The translations under genes and the position numbers were made by a program. From Undibacterium sp. (lineage in GTDB: Bacteria; Pseudomonadota; Gammaproteobacteria; Burkholderiales; Burkholderiaceae_D): a stretch of 64,000 bases of DNA. Position 1 is the stretch's first letter, and each line of letters opens with the position of its first letter. The stretch lies in the NCBI RefSeq assembly GCF_030651495.1, contig NZ_JAUSFI010000101.1, positions 99,433 to 163,432 of the forward strand, written 5' to 3'. The notes under the pieces were generated by a model. The model was not told the DNA's origin, did not search any database, and was given only the letters and a program-made list of their open reading frames with translations. Shown piece by piece: positions 34,469 to 45,101 of this stretch.

Positions 34469-35008
34469 TTAGCTGTTTGAAGGCTGCATCGTGAATAAAT
34501 TTTTCCGTAGGGCATTAAGTAGCCATTGCAACACCGTTTCCGGCTGATTCAGGTCTAGCCAGATCAAATCAGGCGATAGATCTGGCGGTGCCGGCGCGTC
34601 TGAGGCGACCGCCACGATGTACTTATCATCGGAAAAAATCGCGGGTTTACCTATCGATGGCCGGTAAATTTCCAATTTAGCAATGGTTTCCCATTTATAT
34701 CCTTCGATCAGGACCAAATCGGCAGGCGCCAGACGGGTAAGCAACTCCGCCAAGCGCGGTTCAACGCTGTCACGCAATTCGTGTACCAGGGCATAGCGAT
34801 GCGGCGACGCCAGCATGACTTCTGCCGCGCCGGCGCGACGCAGGCGGGCGCTGTCTTTATGCGCCGGTTCGAGAATAATATCGTGATGACTATGCTTGAT
34901 CACGTTGACTGTTTTCCCCTGCGCCGACAGTTGCGCAAGCAAATATTCGAGCAAGGTGGTTTTACCGCTGCCGGACCAGCCGACTACACCGAGTAATTGA
35001 GTTACCAT
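34469..35008 (-). CDS. mobB: Molybdopterin-guanine dinucleotide biosynthesis adaptor MobB
   Basis: A GTP-binding protein that assists MobA in making the Mo-bis-MGD cofactor. It has the Walker A motif [13 protein letters not shown] near residue 10, the KHSHHDI segment, and [10 protein letters not shown] where the family has IEGFK. Length (179) is normal. It follows ppc on the same strand after about 115 bases; no other molybdenum genes are in the window. Confidence 0.93.
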   Translation of the reverse strand: MVTQLLGVVGWSGSGKTTLLEYLLAQLSAQGKTVNVIKHSHHDIILEPAHKDSARLRRAGAAEVMLASPHRYALVHELRDSVEPRLAELLTRLAPADLVLIEGYKWETIAKLEIYRPSIGKPAIFSDDKYIVAVASDAPAPPDLSPDLIWLDLNQPETVLQWLLNALRKNLFTMQPSNS

Positions 35009-35124
35009 CAGTTTTCATCGAAATAGAATAATCAGGGGAGTATAACCAAAAACGCCCCCGATTGCGCATAGAATGATTGCGTGTCTATTGAATACTCCAG
35101 TGAGTATATTGACGATCCAAGGAA

Positions 35125-37905
35125 TTAGCCGCTATTGCGCAAGCCGGCGGCAATGCCATTGATAGACAAATGGATACCGCGCCGCACGCGCTCATCCGGA
35201 TCACCCTGACGATAGCGTTCCAGCAACTCGACCTGCACGTGATTCAGTGGTGACAGATAAGGGAAGCGATTGCTGATCGAGCGTTTCAGCAAGGGATTGG
35301 CGGCCAGCAGTTCATCTTGCCCGGAAATGGTTTTGAGGACAGCGATCGTGGTGGCATGCTCGGCCTGCAAGCGCGGAAAGATGCTGTCACGCAAGGCCAC
35401 ATCCTTGACCAGTTGCGCATAGCGGCTGGCGATACCGATATCGCTCTTGGCCAGCACCATTTCCATATTCGACAACACGGTAGCGAAGAACGACCACTCC
35501 TTGAACATGTCTTGCAGGATTTGTAAGCCATTCTCAGGGTGCGCCTTCAGGTAACTTTGTACCGCCGTGCCAAAACCAAACCAGCCCGGCAACATCAGGC
35601 GGCATTGTGACCAGCTAAAGACCCAGGGAATCGCGCGCAAGTCTTCAATCGCGGTGGATTTTTTACGTGATGCCGGACGGCTGCCGATATTCAAGCCGGC
35701 GATTTCAGAAATCACCGTCGATTCCCAGAAATACTGCTCGAAGCCTTCGGTCTCATACACCAGATGGCGATAGGCGCGAAAAGCGTGATCCGAGAGTTCT
35801 TCCATGGCGGATAAAAACTCGGGCCGCGGCGGCGCTTCGGTATGCGCCAGCAAGCTCGCTTCCATGGTGGCCGCCGCCAACACTTCAAGATTGCGCCGGC
35901 CGACTTCAGGATTGCCGTATTTGGCGGTAATCACTTCGCCCTGCTCGGTCAGGCGGATCTGCCCTTGCACCGCGCCGGCAGGTTGCGCCAAAATGGCCTG
36001 AAAACTGGGCCCACCGCCACGCCCGACAGAACCGCCGCGGCCATGAAACAGGCGCAAGCGGACCTGGTGTCTGGCGAACACCTTCACCAGATCGAGTTCG
36101 GCTTTATACAATTCCCAGCCCGAAGTCAGGAAACCGCCATCTTTATTGCTGTCGGAATAACCGAGCATGACTTCCTGCGCATTGCCGCGGCTGGCCAGCA
36201 GGCGGGCGTAAGCCGGCAGCGCGAACAGGCTATCCATCGACGGCGCGCTGTTTTGCAGATCTTCTATGGTTTCAAACAGCGGAATAATATTCACATCCAG
36301 ACGCCCCTCTGCCGGATGCAGCAAGCCGGATTCTTTCAGCAGCAAAGCCAGCTCCAGCATGTCGGAGACGCCATCGGTCTTGGAGATAATGCAGTTCGGT
36401 ACCGCACCATGGCCATAACGCTGCTTGGCGGTACAGGCGGCGCGATAGATCGCCAGCTCGGACTGGGTTTCTTCGGAATAAGTCAGGTACGGTGAAGCCA
36501 GCGGGCGCGATGAGCTGATTTCGGCGACCAGTACCGCGATGCGCTGCGCTTCATTAAGCTCCAGGTAATGCATGGCGGGATTGGCGGCCTGCAATAACTC
36601 GGCCACCACGCGCTCGTGCACATCGGAGTTCTGGCGCAAATCCAGCGGTGCCAGGTAAAAACCGAACACATTCACGGCGCGGCGCAGGTGACGCAGGCGG
36701 CCGCGCGCCAGAGCGAGCGAACCATTCGCCAACAACGACTGGTGCACGGTATCGAGATCGGCGGACAACTCTTCGGCACTGGCATACGCCAACGCTTCAC
36801 CGCTGGCATGAATGACGGGATCAAGGCCGAGCAATTGTTTATAAGTGCTGGCCAGGCGCGCATACATGCCGCTGATCGCCAGCCGGTAGGGCTCGTCGGC
36901 ACGATGCGGCGAATGATCGGGCGAACGCTGCGCCAGCGCCATCAGCTCAGGCGAGACATTGACCAGCAAGGTCGCCATCGAGAGTTGCGAACCCAAGGTA
37001 TGCAATTCATCGAGATAAAATTTGAAGGCGCGGGTGGCCTGCATCGCCAGGGTTTTTTCCAGCACCTCGGCAGTGACGAAGGGATTACCGTCACGGTCGC
37101 CACCGATCCAGCTGCCCATCTTCATGAAACTAGGCAGCTCTACCGGCTTATGCTCGGCGTCTTTACTCGCCAATAAATCTTCCAGGCCGGCGTACAGTTG
37201 CGGCAATTCGCGCAGGAACGTGTAGTCGTAAAAACTCAGGCCGTTTTCGACTTCATCGAGCACCGAGAGTTTCGAGGTGCGCAACATGCGGGTTTGCCAT
37301 AAGGTCAGCACCGCGCGGCCGACCGCCTCTTCATTCGCGCTCGATTCTTCCGGTGTCAGTTGCATGCGGTCGCGCTCGTCGAGCAGGCGCGTAATCGCCA
37401 TCTGGCAGTTCAAAATACTCTTGCGCTGCACTTCGGTCGGGTGCGCCGTCAGTACCGGACTGACTTCGGCAGTCTGGAAAAAATCGAGTAACTGCTGGGT
37501 AGTGTGGCCGCTGCCATACAGCGCTTCTATGGTATGGGCGAGGTCGCCACGACGCGGTGCCGAACCGGCTATCAGGTGGGCGCGGGTGCGGCGCACATGA
37601 TGCTGGTCTTCGGCCAGATTCACCAGATGGGAAAAATAACTAAAGGCGCGGATCACTTGCGTGGTCTGGTCATTGGTCAGCGTATTGAGGGTGGTCTCCA
37701 GCTCGGCCCGGGCGGTCGGATCGGCATCGCGGCGAAAGCGAATCGAATTTTGCCGTACCCGTTCAATCAGCGCGAAAATTTCTTCGCCGTGCTGATTGCG
37801 TACGGTATCGCCAAGTATGCGCCCGAGACGGCGAATATCTTCGCGCAGGCTATGGTCTTTGTCGTCTTCGGCCAGATCGACTTTAGTGTAGAGATGAGTA
37901 TTCAT
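35125..37905 (-). CDS. ppc: Phosphoenolpyruvate carboxylase
   Basis: The anaplerotic enzyme that makes oxaloacetate from PEP and bicarbonate. Length 926 residues. Catalytic motifs: [14 protein letters not shown] (catalytic His), [10 protein letters not shown] (Lys), [14 protein letters not shown] (Arg/Gly loop) and the C-terminal RNSG carboxyl end required for activity. No dissimilar domain or gap is seen. Transcribed alone or with mobB downstream. Confidence 0.97.
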   Translation of the reverse strand: MNTHLYTKVDLAEDDKDHSLREDIRRLGRILGDTVRNQHGEEIFALIERVRQNSIRFRRDADPTARAELETTLNTLTNDQTTQVIRAFSYFSHLVNLAEDQHHVRRTRAHLIAGSAPRRGDLAHTIEALYGSGHTTQQLLDFFQTAEVSPVLTAHPTEVQRKSILNCQMAITRLLDERDRMQLTPEESSANEEAVGRAVLTLWQTRMLRTSKLSVLDEVENGLSFYDYTFLRELPQLYAGLEDLLASKDAEHKPVELPSFMKMGSWIGGDRDGNPFVTAEVLEKTLAMQATRAFKFYLDELHTLGSQLSMATLLVNVSPELMALAQRSPDHSPHRADEPYRLAISGMYARLASTYKQLLGLDPVIHASGEALAYASAEELSADLDTVHQSLLANGSLALARGRLRHLRRAVNVFGFYLAPLDLRQNSDVHERVVAELLQAANPAMHYLELNEAQRIAVLVAEISSSRPLASPYLTYSEETQSELAIYRAACTAKQRYGHGAVPNCIISKTDGVSDMLELALLLKESGLLHPAEGRLDVNIIPLFETIEDLQNSAPSMDSLFALPAYARLLASRGNAQEVMLGYSDSNKDGGFLTSGWELYKAELDLVKVFARHQVRLRLFHGRGGSVGRGGGPSFQAILAQPAGAVQGQIRLTEQGEVITAKYGNPEVGRRNLEVLAAATMEASLLAHTEAPPRPEFLSAMEELSDHAFRAYRHLVYETEGFEQYFWESTVISEIAGLNIGSRPASRKKSTAIEDLRAIPWVFSWSQCRLMLPGWFGFGTAVQSYLKAHPENGLQILQDMFKEWSFFATVLSNMEMVLAKSDIGIASRYAQLVKDVALRDSIFPRLQAEHATTIAVLKTISGQDELLAANPLLKRSISNRFPYLSPLNHVQVELLERYRQGDPDERVRRGIHLSINGIAAGLRNSG

Positions 37906-38207
37906 ACGGGAGAATTTTACGGTACGGAAAAAAACATGGGATGAAAAATTTTATCTGGAAGATGAATGCTATTGCATTGCACCAATGCGTCCAGATTAAG
38001 CGACTAGCTTGACTACCAGCTTACATGTGCTCACTTACTTTGTTTTGATTGCCTTGTTTTGATTGCATTGCTCGGATGGCGTAGAAAAGCCAACTACCAC
38101 ATCGATTTATAGGGGGAGTATCGGTAGATATAGCCTGATTGCGCACGTATTCATTGCGCAATCGATATGCAGAGTCCTATACTCACCCCTAGTATGCTAA
38201 ATTTCGA
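37906..38207. other. Intergenic region between ppc and eda
   Basis: About 300 bases with the ppc promoter. A short direct repeat (TTGTTTTGATTGC, twice, near 38039-38066) is the only pattern noted. No convincing terminator for eda is seen. Confidence 0.4.
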
Positions 38208-38846
38208 CTACTTCGCGGCAGCGGCAGCCTGGGCCGCCAGCACGGCAATCGCCGGCCAGTCATTGGCAGCGATCAGGCTGGCCGGACACATCCAGGAACC
38301 GCCGACGCACAAGATATTCGACTGCTGCAACAATTGCGGCATGGCTTCCACGGTCACTCCACCGGTCAGGCAAAAACGCACGTCGGGGAAAGGGCCGCCG
38401 AGCGCCTTGGCCATCTTGATGCCGCCGACGATATCGGAGGGGAATAACTTCACCACATCAAAGCCGTGCTCCAGCGCCAGCATCAAGTCACTGGCACCAC
38501 CGACACCCGGAAAATACGGCAAGCCCGATTCTGCCGCCGCCTTGGCCAACACCGGCGTGATGCCGGGGCTGATACCGAAGGCCGCACCGGCATCCGCAAC
38601 CGCCGCCAGTTGCGCCGCCGTCAAAATCGTGCCGGCACCGACCGTCACCGTTGGGCAAGCCTTGACCACTTCACGCAATACCGTCATGGCATTGGGCGTG
38701 CGCAAGGTAATCTCTATCGCCGGTAAACCATGTTCGGCCAGTGTCGTCACGCAGCGTATCGCCTGATCGACATCGTCCGTCACCAGTATCGGCAAGACGC
38801 GCAGTTGGGCGAGTTGGACGATGATGCTTTGTTTGGTGTGGGTCAT
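38208..38846 (-). CDS. eda: 2-keto-3-deoxy-6-phosphogluconate aldolase
   Basis: Splits KDPG into pyruvate and glyceraldehyde-3-phosphate, the last step of the Entner-Doudoroff pathway. Motifs: GLPAIEITLRTPNA (catalytic Glu), VGAGTILTAAQ, and the Schiff-base Lys in FDVVKLFPSDIVGG; also FCLTGGVTVE. Length 212 is normal. It lies 64 bases after edd and is transcribed with it. Confidence 0.96.
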   Translation of the reverse strand: MTHTKQSIIVQLAQLRVLPILVTDDVDQAIRCVTTLAEHGLPAIEITLRTPNAMTVLREVVKACPTVTVGAGTILTAAQLAAVADAGAAFGISPGITPVLAKAAAESGLPYFPGVGGASDLMLALEHGFDVVKLFPSDIVGGIKMAKALGGPFPDVRFCLTGGVTVEAMPQLLQQSNILCVGGSWMCPASLIAANDWPAIAVLAAQAAAAAK

Positions 38847-38910
38847 ATTGCTCTCTTATCTAAAATTAGGGTGCGGATGGCGCACCGCACCTGCATATTC
38901 AATCAATTAA

Positions 38911-40761
38911 TCAATCAATAAACAGCGTCGAAGCGCCCTTTTCTGGCGCGGTGACGACACGGCGCTGCGCCACAAACAAGTCGCGGCCATAGCCATGCGT
39001 GGCATCTTCCGTCATCTGGCGCGCTGGCCGGCTGATCCATTCCTGCTCTGACACCATGGCACGCAACTCGCCGGTATGCACATTGAGTTCGATGATGTCA
39101 CCGTCCTGCACCTTACCCAGATGACCGCCCTGCGCCACCTCCGGACTGACATGCAAGGCTGCCGGCACCTTGCCGGAAGCCCCCGACATGCGGCCATCGG
39201 TGACCAGCGCCACCTTGTAGCCGGCCGACATCAGGCTGCCGAGCACCGGCGTAAAGTGGTGCAGCTCGGGCATGCCATTGGCCTGCGGCCCCTGGAAAAT
39301 CACCACGGCGACAAAATCCATATTCAATTGCCCAGCCTTGTAGGCATTCACCAGGGCGTCTTGCGAGTCGAACACCTTGGCTGGCGCCCGCACTATCCAT
39401 GCCTCTTCCGGTACCGCAGACGCCTTGACAATCGCGCGTCCCAGATTGCCCTGCAAAAGGCGCAAGCCGCCGGTGGCGGCAAACGGATCGCTGACATTAC
39501 GCACCACGCTGGTATCGGTCGATGCTGCCGGCAGCGCTTGCCAACGCACTTTGCCGTCATCCAATACCGGCTTGGTGGTATGCGCGGTCAAGCCCTGGTC
39601 GCCAAATACCGTCATCACATCGACATGCATCAGCCCGGCCGACAGCAATTCACGGATCACAAAGGTCGGGCCGCCGGCGTCTTCAAAGGCGTTCACATCG
39701 GCGGTGCCATTTGGATAGACGCGCGTCAGCAGCGGTATCACGGATGACAATTCATCAAAATCCTGCCAGTCGATCAGGATACCGGCAGCGCGCGCCACCG
39801 CGACCCAGTGAATGGTGTGATTGGTCGAGCCACCGGTCGCCAGCAGAGCGATCACCGCGTTGACGATGGTTTTTTCATTCACCACATGGCCAATCGGGCG
39901 GTAGTCGCCGCTTTGCTCGGTCAGTTGCAGCACGCGCTCTACCGCGGCATCGGTTAATGCGCTGCGCAGCGGATCGGACGGATGGACAAACGCTGCGCCC
40001 GGCAAATGCAGGCCCATGGCTTCGAGCAGCATCTGGTTACTATTGGCGGTGCCGTAAAAAGTACAGGTACCGGCGCTGTGATAGGCCGCACTCTCGGCCG
40101 CCAGCAATTCTTCCTTGGTCGCCTTGCCCTGCGCATAACGTTCGCGCACGGCCGCCTTGTCTTTATTCGACAAGCCCGAGCCCATCGGCCCCGCCGGTAC
40201 AAAAATCGTCGGCAAATGACCAAATGCCAGGGCGCCGATCAACAGGCCAGGCACAATCTTGTCGCAGATACCCAGACACAGCACCGCATCAAACGCATCA
40301 TGCGAAAGGGAGATCGCCGTCGCCTGGGCAATCACGTCGCGGGAAAACAGCGACAGCTCCATCCCGGGTCGCCCCTGCGTGACGCCGTCACACATGGCCG
40401 GCACGCCGCCCGCCACTTGCGCAGTGGCGTTAAAACGCAAAGCCGCCTGCTTGATCTGGTCCGGGTAACTGGCATAGGGCTGATGTGCCGACAGCATGTC
40501 GTTATACGAGGTGACGATGCCGATATTCGCTTTTTGCGCCTGATTCAGCCAGATTTTTGCCTTGGAATCGGCCGCCGCGTTGGCATGCGCCTGATTCGCG
40601 CAAGAGAGACTGGCGCGGCGCGGGCCACGGCCACGCATTTGTTCCAGGCGAATCAGATAATCCGTGCGCAAAACCTTGCTACGTTCAATAATGCGTTGCG
40701 TAACGCGCGCTACCACTGGATTGATCACCGGGTTCACAGCAGCTTGCTTCGATGTCGTCAT
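38911..40761 (-). CDS. edd: 6-Phosphogluconate dehydratase
   Basis: An iron-sulfur dehydratase of the IlvD/Edd family, converting 6-phosphogluconate to KDPG. Length 616. Cluster cysteines and family motifs: [61 protein letters not shown] and [18 protein letters not shown]. Divergent from zwf; the 277-base region between them must hold both promoters and likely the HexR operator, since HexR in related bacteria represses these genes until KDPG accumulates. Confidence 0.97.
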   Translation of the reverse strand: MTTSKQAAVNPVINPVVARVTQRIIERSKVLRTDYLIRLEQMRGRGPRRASLSCANQAHANAAADSKAKIWLNQAQKANIGIVTSYNDMLSAHQPYASYPDQIKQAALRFNATAQVAGGVPAMCDGVTQGRPGMELSLFSRDVIAQATAISLSHDAFDAVLCLGICDKIVPGLLIGALAFGHLPTIFVPAGPMGSGLSNKDKAAVRERYAQGKATKEELLAAESAAYHSAGTCTFYGTANSNQMLLEAMGLHLPGAAFVHPSDPLRSALTDAAVERVLQLTEQSGDYRPIGHVVNEKTIVNAVIALLATGGSTNHTIHWVAVARAAGILIDWQDFDELSSVIPLLTRVYPNGTADVNAFEDAGGPTFVIRELLSAGLMHVDVMTVFGDQGLTAHTTKPVLDDGKVRWQALPAASTDTSVVRNVSDPFAATGGLRLLQGNLGRAIVKASAVPEEAWIVRAPAKVFDSQDALVNAYKAGQLNMDFVAVVIFQGPQANGMPELHHFTPVLGSLMSAGYKVALVTDGRMSGASGKVPAALHVSPEVAQGGHLGKVQDGDIIELNVHTGELRAMVSEQEWISRPARQMTEDATHGYGRDLFVAQRRVVTAPEKGASTLFID

Positions 40762-40940
40762 AGGGACTCGCTTTACACTTTATTCAGATAAGTGAAAGAT
40801 AACATAAAATCGGTATTTTCTGTAACAAACTTTCAGAATTGAGTATATACGCCCTATTAAAACGAAAAACAAACAAATTTGCCGTAACGAAACTACATTT
40901 CTGTTTGAAATAGCGAATGAGTATGCAATAATTAAGTACT

Positions 40941-41006
40941 AACTAAGTAGCAACTCAACAGCAACTAAATAGCAATTCAGCAGCAACTAAATAGCAACTC
41001 AGCAGC
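40941..41006. repeat. Three 22-bp tandem repeats in the edd-zwf promoter region
   Basis: Units at 40941-40962, 40963-40984 and 40985-41006 follow the pattern AACTAARTAGCAAYTCARCAGC, copies two and three differing by one base. The array ends 32 bases before the zwf start and so lies in its leader or promoter. It does not look like the usual HexR palindrome. Confidence 0.92.
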
Positions 41007-41038
41007 ACTTTTCAGAACCAGAACAACCCGGAGTCAGC

Positions 41039-42499
41039 ATGACCACATTTGTATTGTTTGGCGGCACTGGCGATCTTGCCAAGCGTAAGATCATTCCTGC
41101 ACTGTATAGCGCATTTGTGAATGGCCGGCTAGATGCCAGTTTCAGCTTCATCGGTGCGGCCCGCGAAGCCCTGAGCGAAGAAGAGTTTCGCGCCCGCGTG
41201 ACGGCAAGTATAGAAACTTACGCCAGCAAAGACAGCGCCAACAGTCCCGAGAAGCTCGCTGCATTTCTGGCGCTCACCTATTATTCCAAGATCGATGCGC
41301 GCGAAGCGGCAGATTTTGACGTGCTCAAGCAGCGCCTGCATACTTCCGACGCCAATGCCACGCTGTTCTACCTCGCCACCGGCCCGGATATTTTTATCCC
41401 CGTGGTTGAGCAATTGTCGAAACATGGCCTGGTTGAAGGCAATGCGCGTGTGGTGGTGGAAAAACCTTTGGGACGCGATGCCCAGTCGGCCAAAGATATC
41501 AATCATTCGCTGCGCAATTACCTGAATGAAAACCAGATCTACCGTATCGATCATTACCTCGGTAAAGAGATGGTGCAAAATTTGCTGGCACTGCGTTTTG
41601 CCAATTCTTTTTTAGAGCCGCTGTGGAACCGCAAGTGGATACAGGACGTACAGATTTCGATTTCCGAACAAGTCGGGGTCGAATCGCGTGGCGATTTTTA
41701 CGATCACACCGGCGCCCTGCGCGACATGGTACAAAACCATCTCTTGCAACTGGTCTCTATCGTCGCGATGGAACCGCCGGTGAATGCCAATCCGGATGCG
41801 ATCCGCGATGAAAAAGTTAAAGTATTACGCGCCCTGCACAAATTTAGCCCAGAAGAAGTCAGTAAAAAGACCGTGCGCGGGCAATACCGTGCCGGCGCGG
41901 TCGATGGCAAACCTGTCGTCGGCTATCAATCTGAACCGGGTGTGCCAACCGCCTCGCGCAACGAAACCTTTGTCGCGATTCGCGCCGAAATCGACAACTG
42001 GCGCTGGGCCGGCGTACCATTTTACCTGCGCACCGGCAAACGTATGGCCAATCGCAGCGCTGAAATCACGATCAATTTCAAGCCCATTCCGTATTCTATT
42101 TTTGGCAAAAGCCAGGGGCCAATGCGCTCCAACCGCCTGGTCATTACCTTGCAGCCGGAAGAAAGCGTGCAGTTATTTCTGAAAGCCAAAGAACCGGGCG
42201 AAGGCATACGTCTGTCCGACGTTGCACTGAATCTGGACTTCGCCGAAGCGTCCAGTTCGCGCCGGGTGGAATCCTATGAACGTTTATTGCTCGATGCCAT
42301 GCACGGCGATCTGACGCTGTTTGTCCGTGACGATGAATTGAATGCCGCCTGGGCCTGGATAGACCCGATCATGAGCGCCTGGCAAAACGACAGCGAAGGG
42401 CTGAAATCCTATATCGCCGGCAGCTGGGGGCCGGCCGCGTCGAGCTATCTGCTGGCACAGCATGGTGCCGCCTGGGGCGAAGAATATGTGGATGCGTAA
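41039..42499 (+). CDS. zwf: Glucose-6-phosphate 1-dehydrogenase
   Basis: Oxidises glucose-6-phosphate to 6-phosphogluconolactone with NADP or NAD. It has the nucleotide-binding FGGTGDLAKRKIIPALY at the start, VVEKPLGRDAQSA, and the active-site RIDHYLGKEMVQNLLALRF. Length 486 is normal. First gene of zwf-pgl-hexR, which together with edd-eda feeds glucose into the Entner-Doudoroff route. CCCGGAG upstream of the ATG is the ribosome binding site. Confidence 0.97.
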   Translation: MTTFVLFGGTGDLAKRKIIPALYSAFVNGRLDASFSFIGAAREALSEEEFRARVTASIETYASKDSANSPEKLAAFLALTYYSKIDAREAADFDVLKQRLHTSDANATLFYLATGPDIFIPVVEQLSKHGLVEGNARVVVEKPLGRDAQSAKDINHSLRNYLNENQIYRIDHYLGKEMVQNLLALRFANSFLEPLWNRKWIQDVQISISEQVGVESRGDFYDHTGALRDMVQNHLLQLVSIVAMEPPVNANPDAIRDEKVKVLRALHKFSPEEVSKKTVRGQYRAGAVDGKPVVGYQSEPGVPTASRNETFVAIRAEIDNWRWAGVPFYLRTGKRMANRSAEITINFKPIPYSIFGKSQGPMRSNRLVITLQPEESVQLFLKAKEPGEGIRLSDVALNLDFAEASSSRRVESYERLLLDAMHGDLTLFVRDDELNAAWAWIDPIMSAWQNDSEGLKSYIAGSWGPAASSYLLAQHGAAWGEEYVDA

Positions 42500-42507
42500 G
42501 TAAAAAA

Positions 42508-43188
42508 ATGACGAACATGCAACTTAACACTTACGCTAATTTTTCCGCACTCAGCGCGGCGCTGCTGACGCAATGGCTATCAGTGATTGATCACGCAGCG
42601 TTGGCGCGGCTTCCAGTCTGCTTTGCCCTTGCAGGCGGCTCCACGCCTGCACCTATCTATCGCCAGCTCGATGCAATGCTGGTCACACGCGACAGCGGCA
42701 AGATAACGCTGGTGGCGACCGATGAACGCTGGGTCGATGACAGCGATGCACAAAGTAACGAAGGCTTGTTCAAACAATGTATGCCGCTGTCCTATGGCAA
42801 ACAATGGCAGTTGGTGTCACTAAAAAATGACGCCAGCACACCCGAAGCGGCAACCGAAGCGATCAGCGAACGGCTACAGCAACAGCTGCCACAACGCCTG
42901 AATGCGGTATTACTCGGGATGGGTGCCGATGGTCATATTGCCTCTCTTTTTCCGGGTGCGCCTACCCAACATGATGATCAACCCTGCCTGGCAGCCCTTC
43001 ATCCACAGAGCGGGCAAAGTCGCATGTCGCTGTCGCTGCCACGCCTGCTGGAAACAGAAAAAATCTGGCTAATCATCAGCGGTGCGGAAAAACGACAGGT
43101 TCTGGAGCACGCAATCCACAGTGACTTACCGATTTCTGCATTGCTACGTGAAGCACGCTGTAACATAGAGGTCTTCTGGTGTCCGTAA
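42508..43188 (+). CDS. pgl: 6-Phosphogluconolactonase
   Basis: Hydrolyses 6-phosphogluconolactone to 6-phosphogluconate. Motifs: FALAGGSTPAPIYRQL, VATDERWVDDSDAQSNEG and VLLGMGADGHIASLFPG with the catalytic His. Length 226 is normal for the SOL/DevB type. The gene begins 8 bases after the zwf stop codon. Confidence 0.96.
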   Translation: MTNMQLNTYANFSALSAALLTQWLSVIDHAALARLPVCFALAGGSTPAPIYRQLDAMLVTRDSGKITLVATDERWVDDSDAQSNEGLFKQCMPLSYGKQWQLVSLKNDASTPEAATEAISERLQQQLPQRLNAVLLGMGADGHIASLFPGAPTQHDDQPCLAALHPQSGQSRMSLSLPRLLETEKIWLIISGAEKRQVLEHAIHSDLPISALLREARCNIEVFWCP

Positions 43189-43226
43189 TTACATCAATTC
43201 AATACAGGTTCAATACAAACTGAAAC

Positions 43227-44129
43227 ATGGTTAATGCCTTCTCTGCCATCAATACCCCGAAAACCATTCCTCCAGAAAAAGGATTGCTGGCACGGATACG
43301 CACTGCCAGCACCGCACTGAGTCGCGCCGAGCGTCAGGTTGCCGAATTTTTACTGCAAAAACCGCATGATGCCTTGGAAATGTCGATACGGGTGTTAGCA
43401 CAATCTTGCGATGTCAGTGAGCCAACCGTGGCGCGCTTTTCTCAATCGATGGGATTTGAAGGCTTCAAGACTTTCAAGATGGCCTTTGCCAAAAGCCTTG
43501 CCACCGGCATTCCTTACCTGCATCTGGATGTCAATCAGGCCGATCATGTGCGCGACGTTTTGCCCAAGGTATTTGACCGCACCATCGCCGCGCTGATGGA
43601 AGCGCGCAATTCAGCCAACCCCACCAGTTTTGAAGCCGCCGTCCATCTGCTGGCGCGTGCCCGACGCATAGAATGCTATGGACTGGGTTACTCCGGCGCA
43701 CTGGCGATCGATGCGCAACTGAAGTTTTTTCGCTTCGGCATTCCGACCACCGTGTTCTGCGACGGCCACTTGCAGGCCCAATCGGCCTCGCTGCTCAATA
43801 GCGATTGCGTCGTTGTCGCCTTTTCCCGCACCGGCCGCACCCGCGATCTGATACGCAGCGTCCAACTAGCCAAAAATGCAGGTGCCAAGATTTTGGTACT
43901 CTGTGCCAGCGGTGGCCCGCTGGCCGATCTGGCCGACGTCCATCTGAGCGTCGATGTAGAAGAAGATCCGGATATCTATACGCCGATGACGTCCAGACTG
44001 GCGCACTTAACTTACATTGATGCGCTGGCAGTCGCCGTCACCTTGTTACGCGGACCAGCAGCAATTGATATGCTGGAGCGCGCCAAAAACAGCATCAGTG
44101 AAAAACGGCTGGAATCAAAAACAGTCTAA
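43227..44129 (+). CDS. hexR: HexR-type transcriptional regulator (RpiR family)
   Basis: A 300-residue regulator with an N-terminal RpiR helix-turn-helix (about 15-90, LSRAERQVAEFLLQKP, VSEPTVARFSQSMGFEGFKTF) and a C-terminal SIS sugar-phosphate-binding domain (about 135-270, RIECYGLGYSGALAIDAQLKF, VVAFSRTGRTRDLI). In many proteobacteria HexR represses zwf, edd and eda and is released by KDPG. Its place as third gene after zwf-pgl matches this. Confidence 0.92.
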   Translation: MVNAFSAINTPKTIPPEKGLLARIRTASTALSRAERQVAEFLLQKPHDALEMSIRVLAQSCDVSEPTVARFSQSMGFEGFKTFKMAFAKSLATGIPYLHLDVNQADHVRDVLPKVFDRTIAALMEARNSANPTSFEAAVHLLARARRIECYGLGYSGALAIDAQLKFFRFGIPTTVFCDGHLQAQSASLLNSDCVVVAFSRTGRTRDLIRSVQLAKNAGAKILVLCASGGPLADLADVHLSVDVEEDPDIYTPMTSRLAHLTYIDALAVAVTLLRGPAAIDMLERAKNSISEKRLESKTV

Positions 44130-44213
44130 GTCGTCGCCAGTTAAGGCCAAACTCCATACAATCGCGGCATTGATGCGATACCATAAAAGTATCTATTTCT
44201 AAAGGCAGCACTT

Positions 44214-45053
44214 ATGCATTCCATTAGCATCAATCAGGTCAATGAGAACGTCAAGGATCTCCCTACGCTACCGGCGATCGTCATGGAATTGCTGAACGAT
44301 ATTGATAATGACGATATTGATACGCATCTGCTCGCACAGAAAGTAAGCAACGACCTGGCCTTGACTGCGACGACACTACGCTATGCCAACTCAGCGTATT
44401 ACTCGACCATGATTAAAGTCACTACGATACAACAAGCGATCTCGCTGATGGGGCTTGCCACGGTCAAAAAAATTATCATGATGGCGGCGTTAAGCGGCTG
44501 TTTTCCGGAAAATAATTGCAAGGGTTTTGATCACAAGGCATTTTGGCGGCATTCGAATGCGGTGGCAATCGCGGCTAGATTATTAGCCAACCGACTCAAT
44601 TTCAATGCCGATGTGGCCTTCACTGCGGGCTTGCTACATGATCTTGGCACTCTCGTATTGGTGACGCAATACCCTCAGCAATACGAAACTACCATCGCCT
44701 ACCGGAATGAACATCAGGTGAGTCAGTTCGACGCAGAACGTAAGGTGCTTGGGATAGACCACGCGGCAGTCGGCGGAGCATTGGCTACACAGTGGAACTT
44801 TTCTGACATCATGAAAAATGCCATCGCCGGACATCATCAGCCAGAAGCGCCTGGCCTAGGTTTTCTTGCAACGATTATCCATGTTGCCGATGCTATCGCA
44901 CACGCCTTGAGAGTCACTACCATACCAGATATGCAAGCAATCGAAGTCTCAGCACTGTCCTGGGAAAGCCTGACCCTGGATCAAGCGTCAATACAAGCAC
45001 TGATGGAAGAAACTGCCACAGAATTAGCACAAATTGGCAGAGAGGATTTATAG
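44214..45053 (+). CDS. HDOD domain signalling protein (second copy)
   Basis: A 279-residue HDOD protein with VKDLPTLPAIVMELL, ANSAYYSTM, LMGLATVKKIIMM, FWRHSNAVAIAARLLA and TAGLLHDLGTLVLV. The last motif is HDLGT rather than HDIGK, so the metal site of true HD hydrolases is not kept. It is clearly a paralogue of the protein at 23606 and has no small partner gene of its own. It follows hexR on the same strand by 84 bases, but the function seems separate. Confidence 0.87.
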   Translation: MHSISINQVNENVKDLPTLPAIVMELLNDIDNDDIDTHLLAQKVSNDLALTATTLRYANSAYYSTMIKVTTIQQAISLMGLATVKKIIMMAALSGCFPENNCKGFDHKAFWRHSNAVAIAARLLANRLNFNADVAFTAGLLHDLGTLVLVTQYPQQYETTIAYRNEHQVSQFDAERKVLGIDHAAVGGALATQWNFSDIMKNAIAGHHQPEAPGLGFLATIIHVADAIAHALRVTTIPDMQAIEVSALSWESLTLDQASIQALMEETATELAQIGREDL

Positions 45054-45101
45054 CGCAGTTAGCTTAAGTGCTTTATTTTCATTGGCTACTGACTTCTGTA
45101 T

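Noticed and set aside
40762..41038. A HexR palindrome upstream of zwf and edd
   Set aside because: A TTCTG...CAGAA pair near 40818-40838 was considered, but it does not match the known HexR site well enough to annotate.
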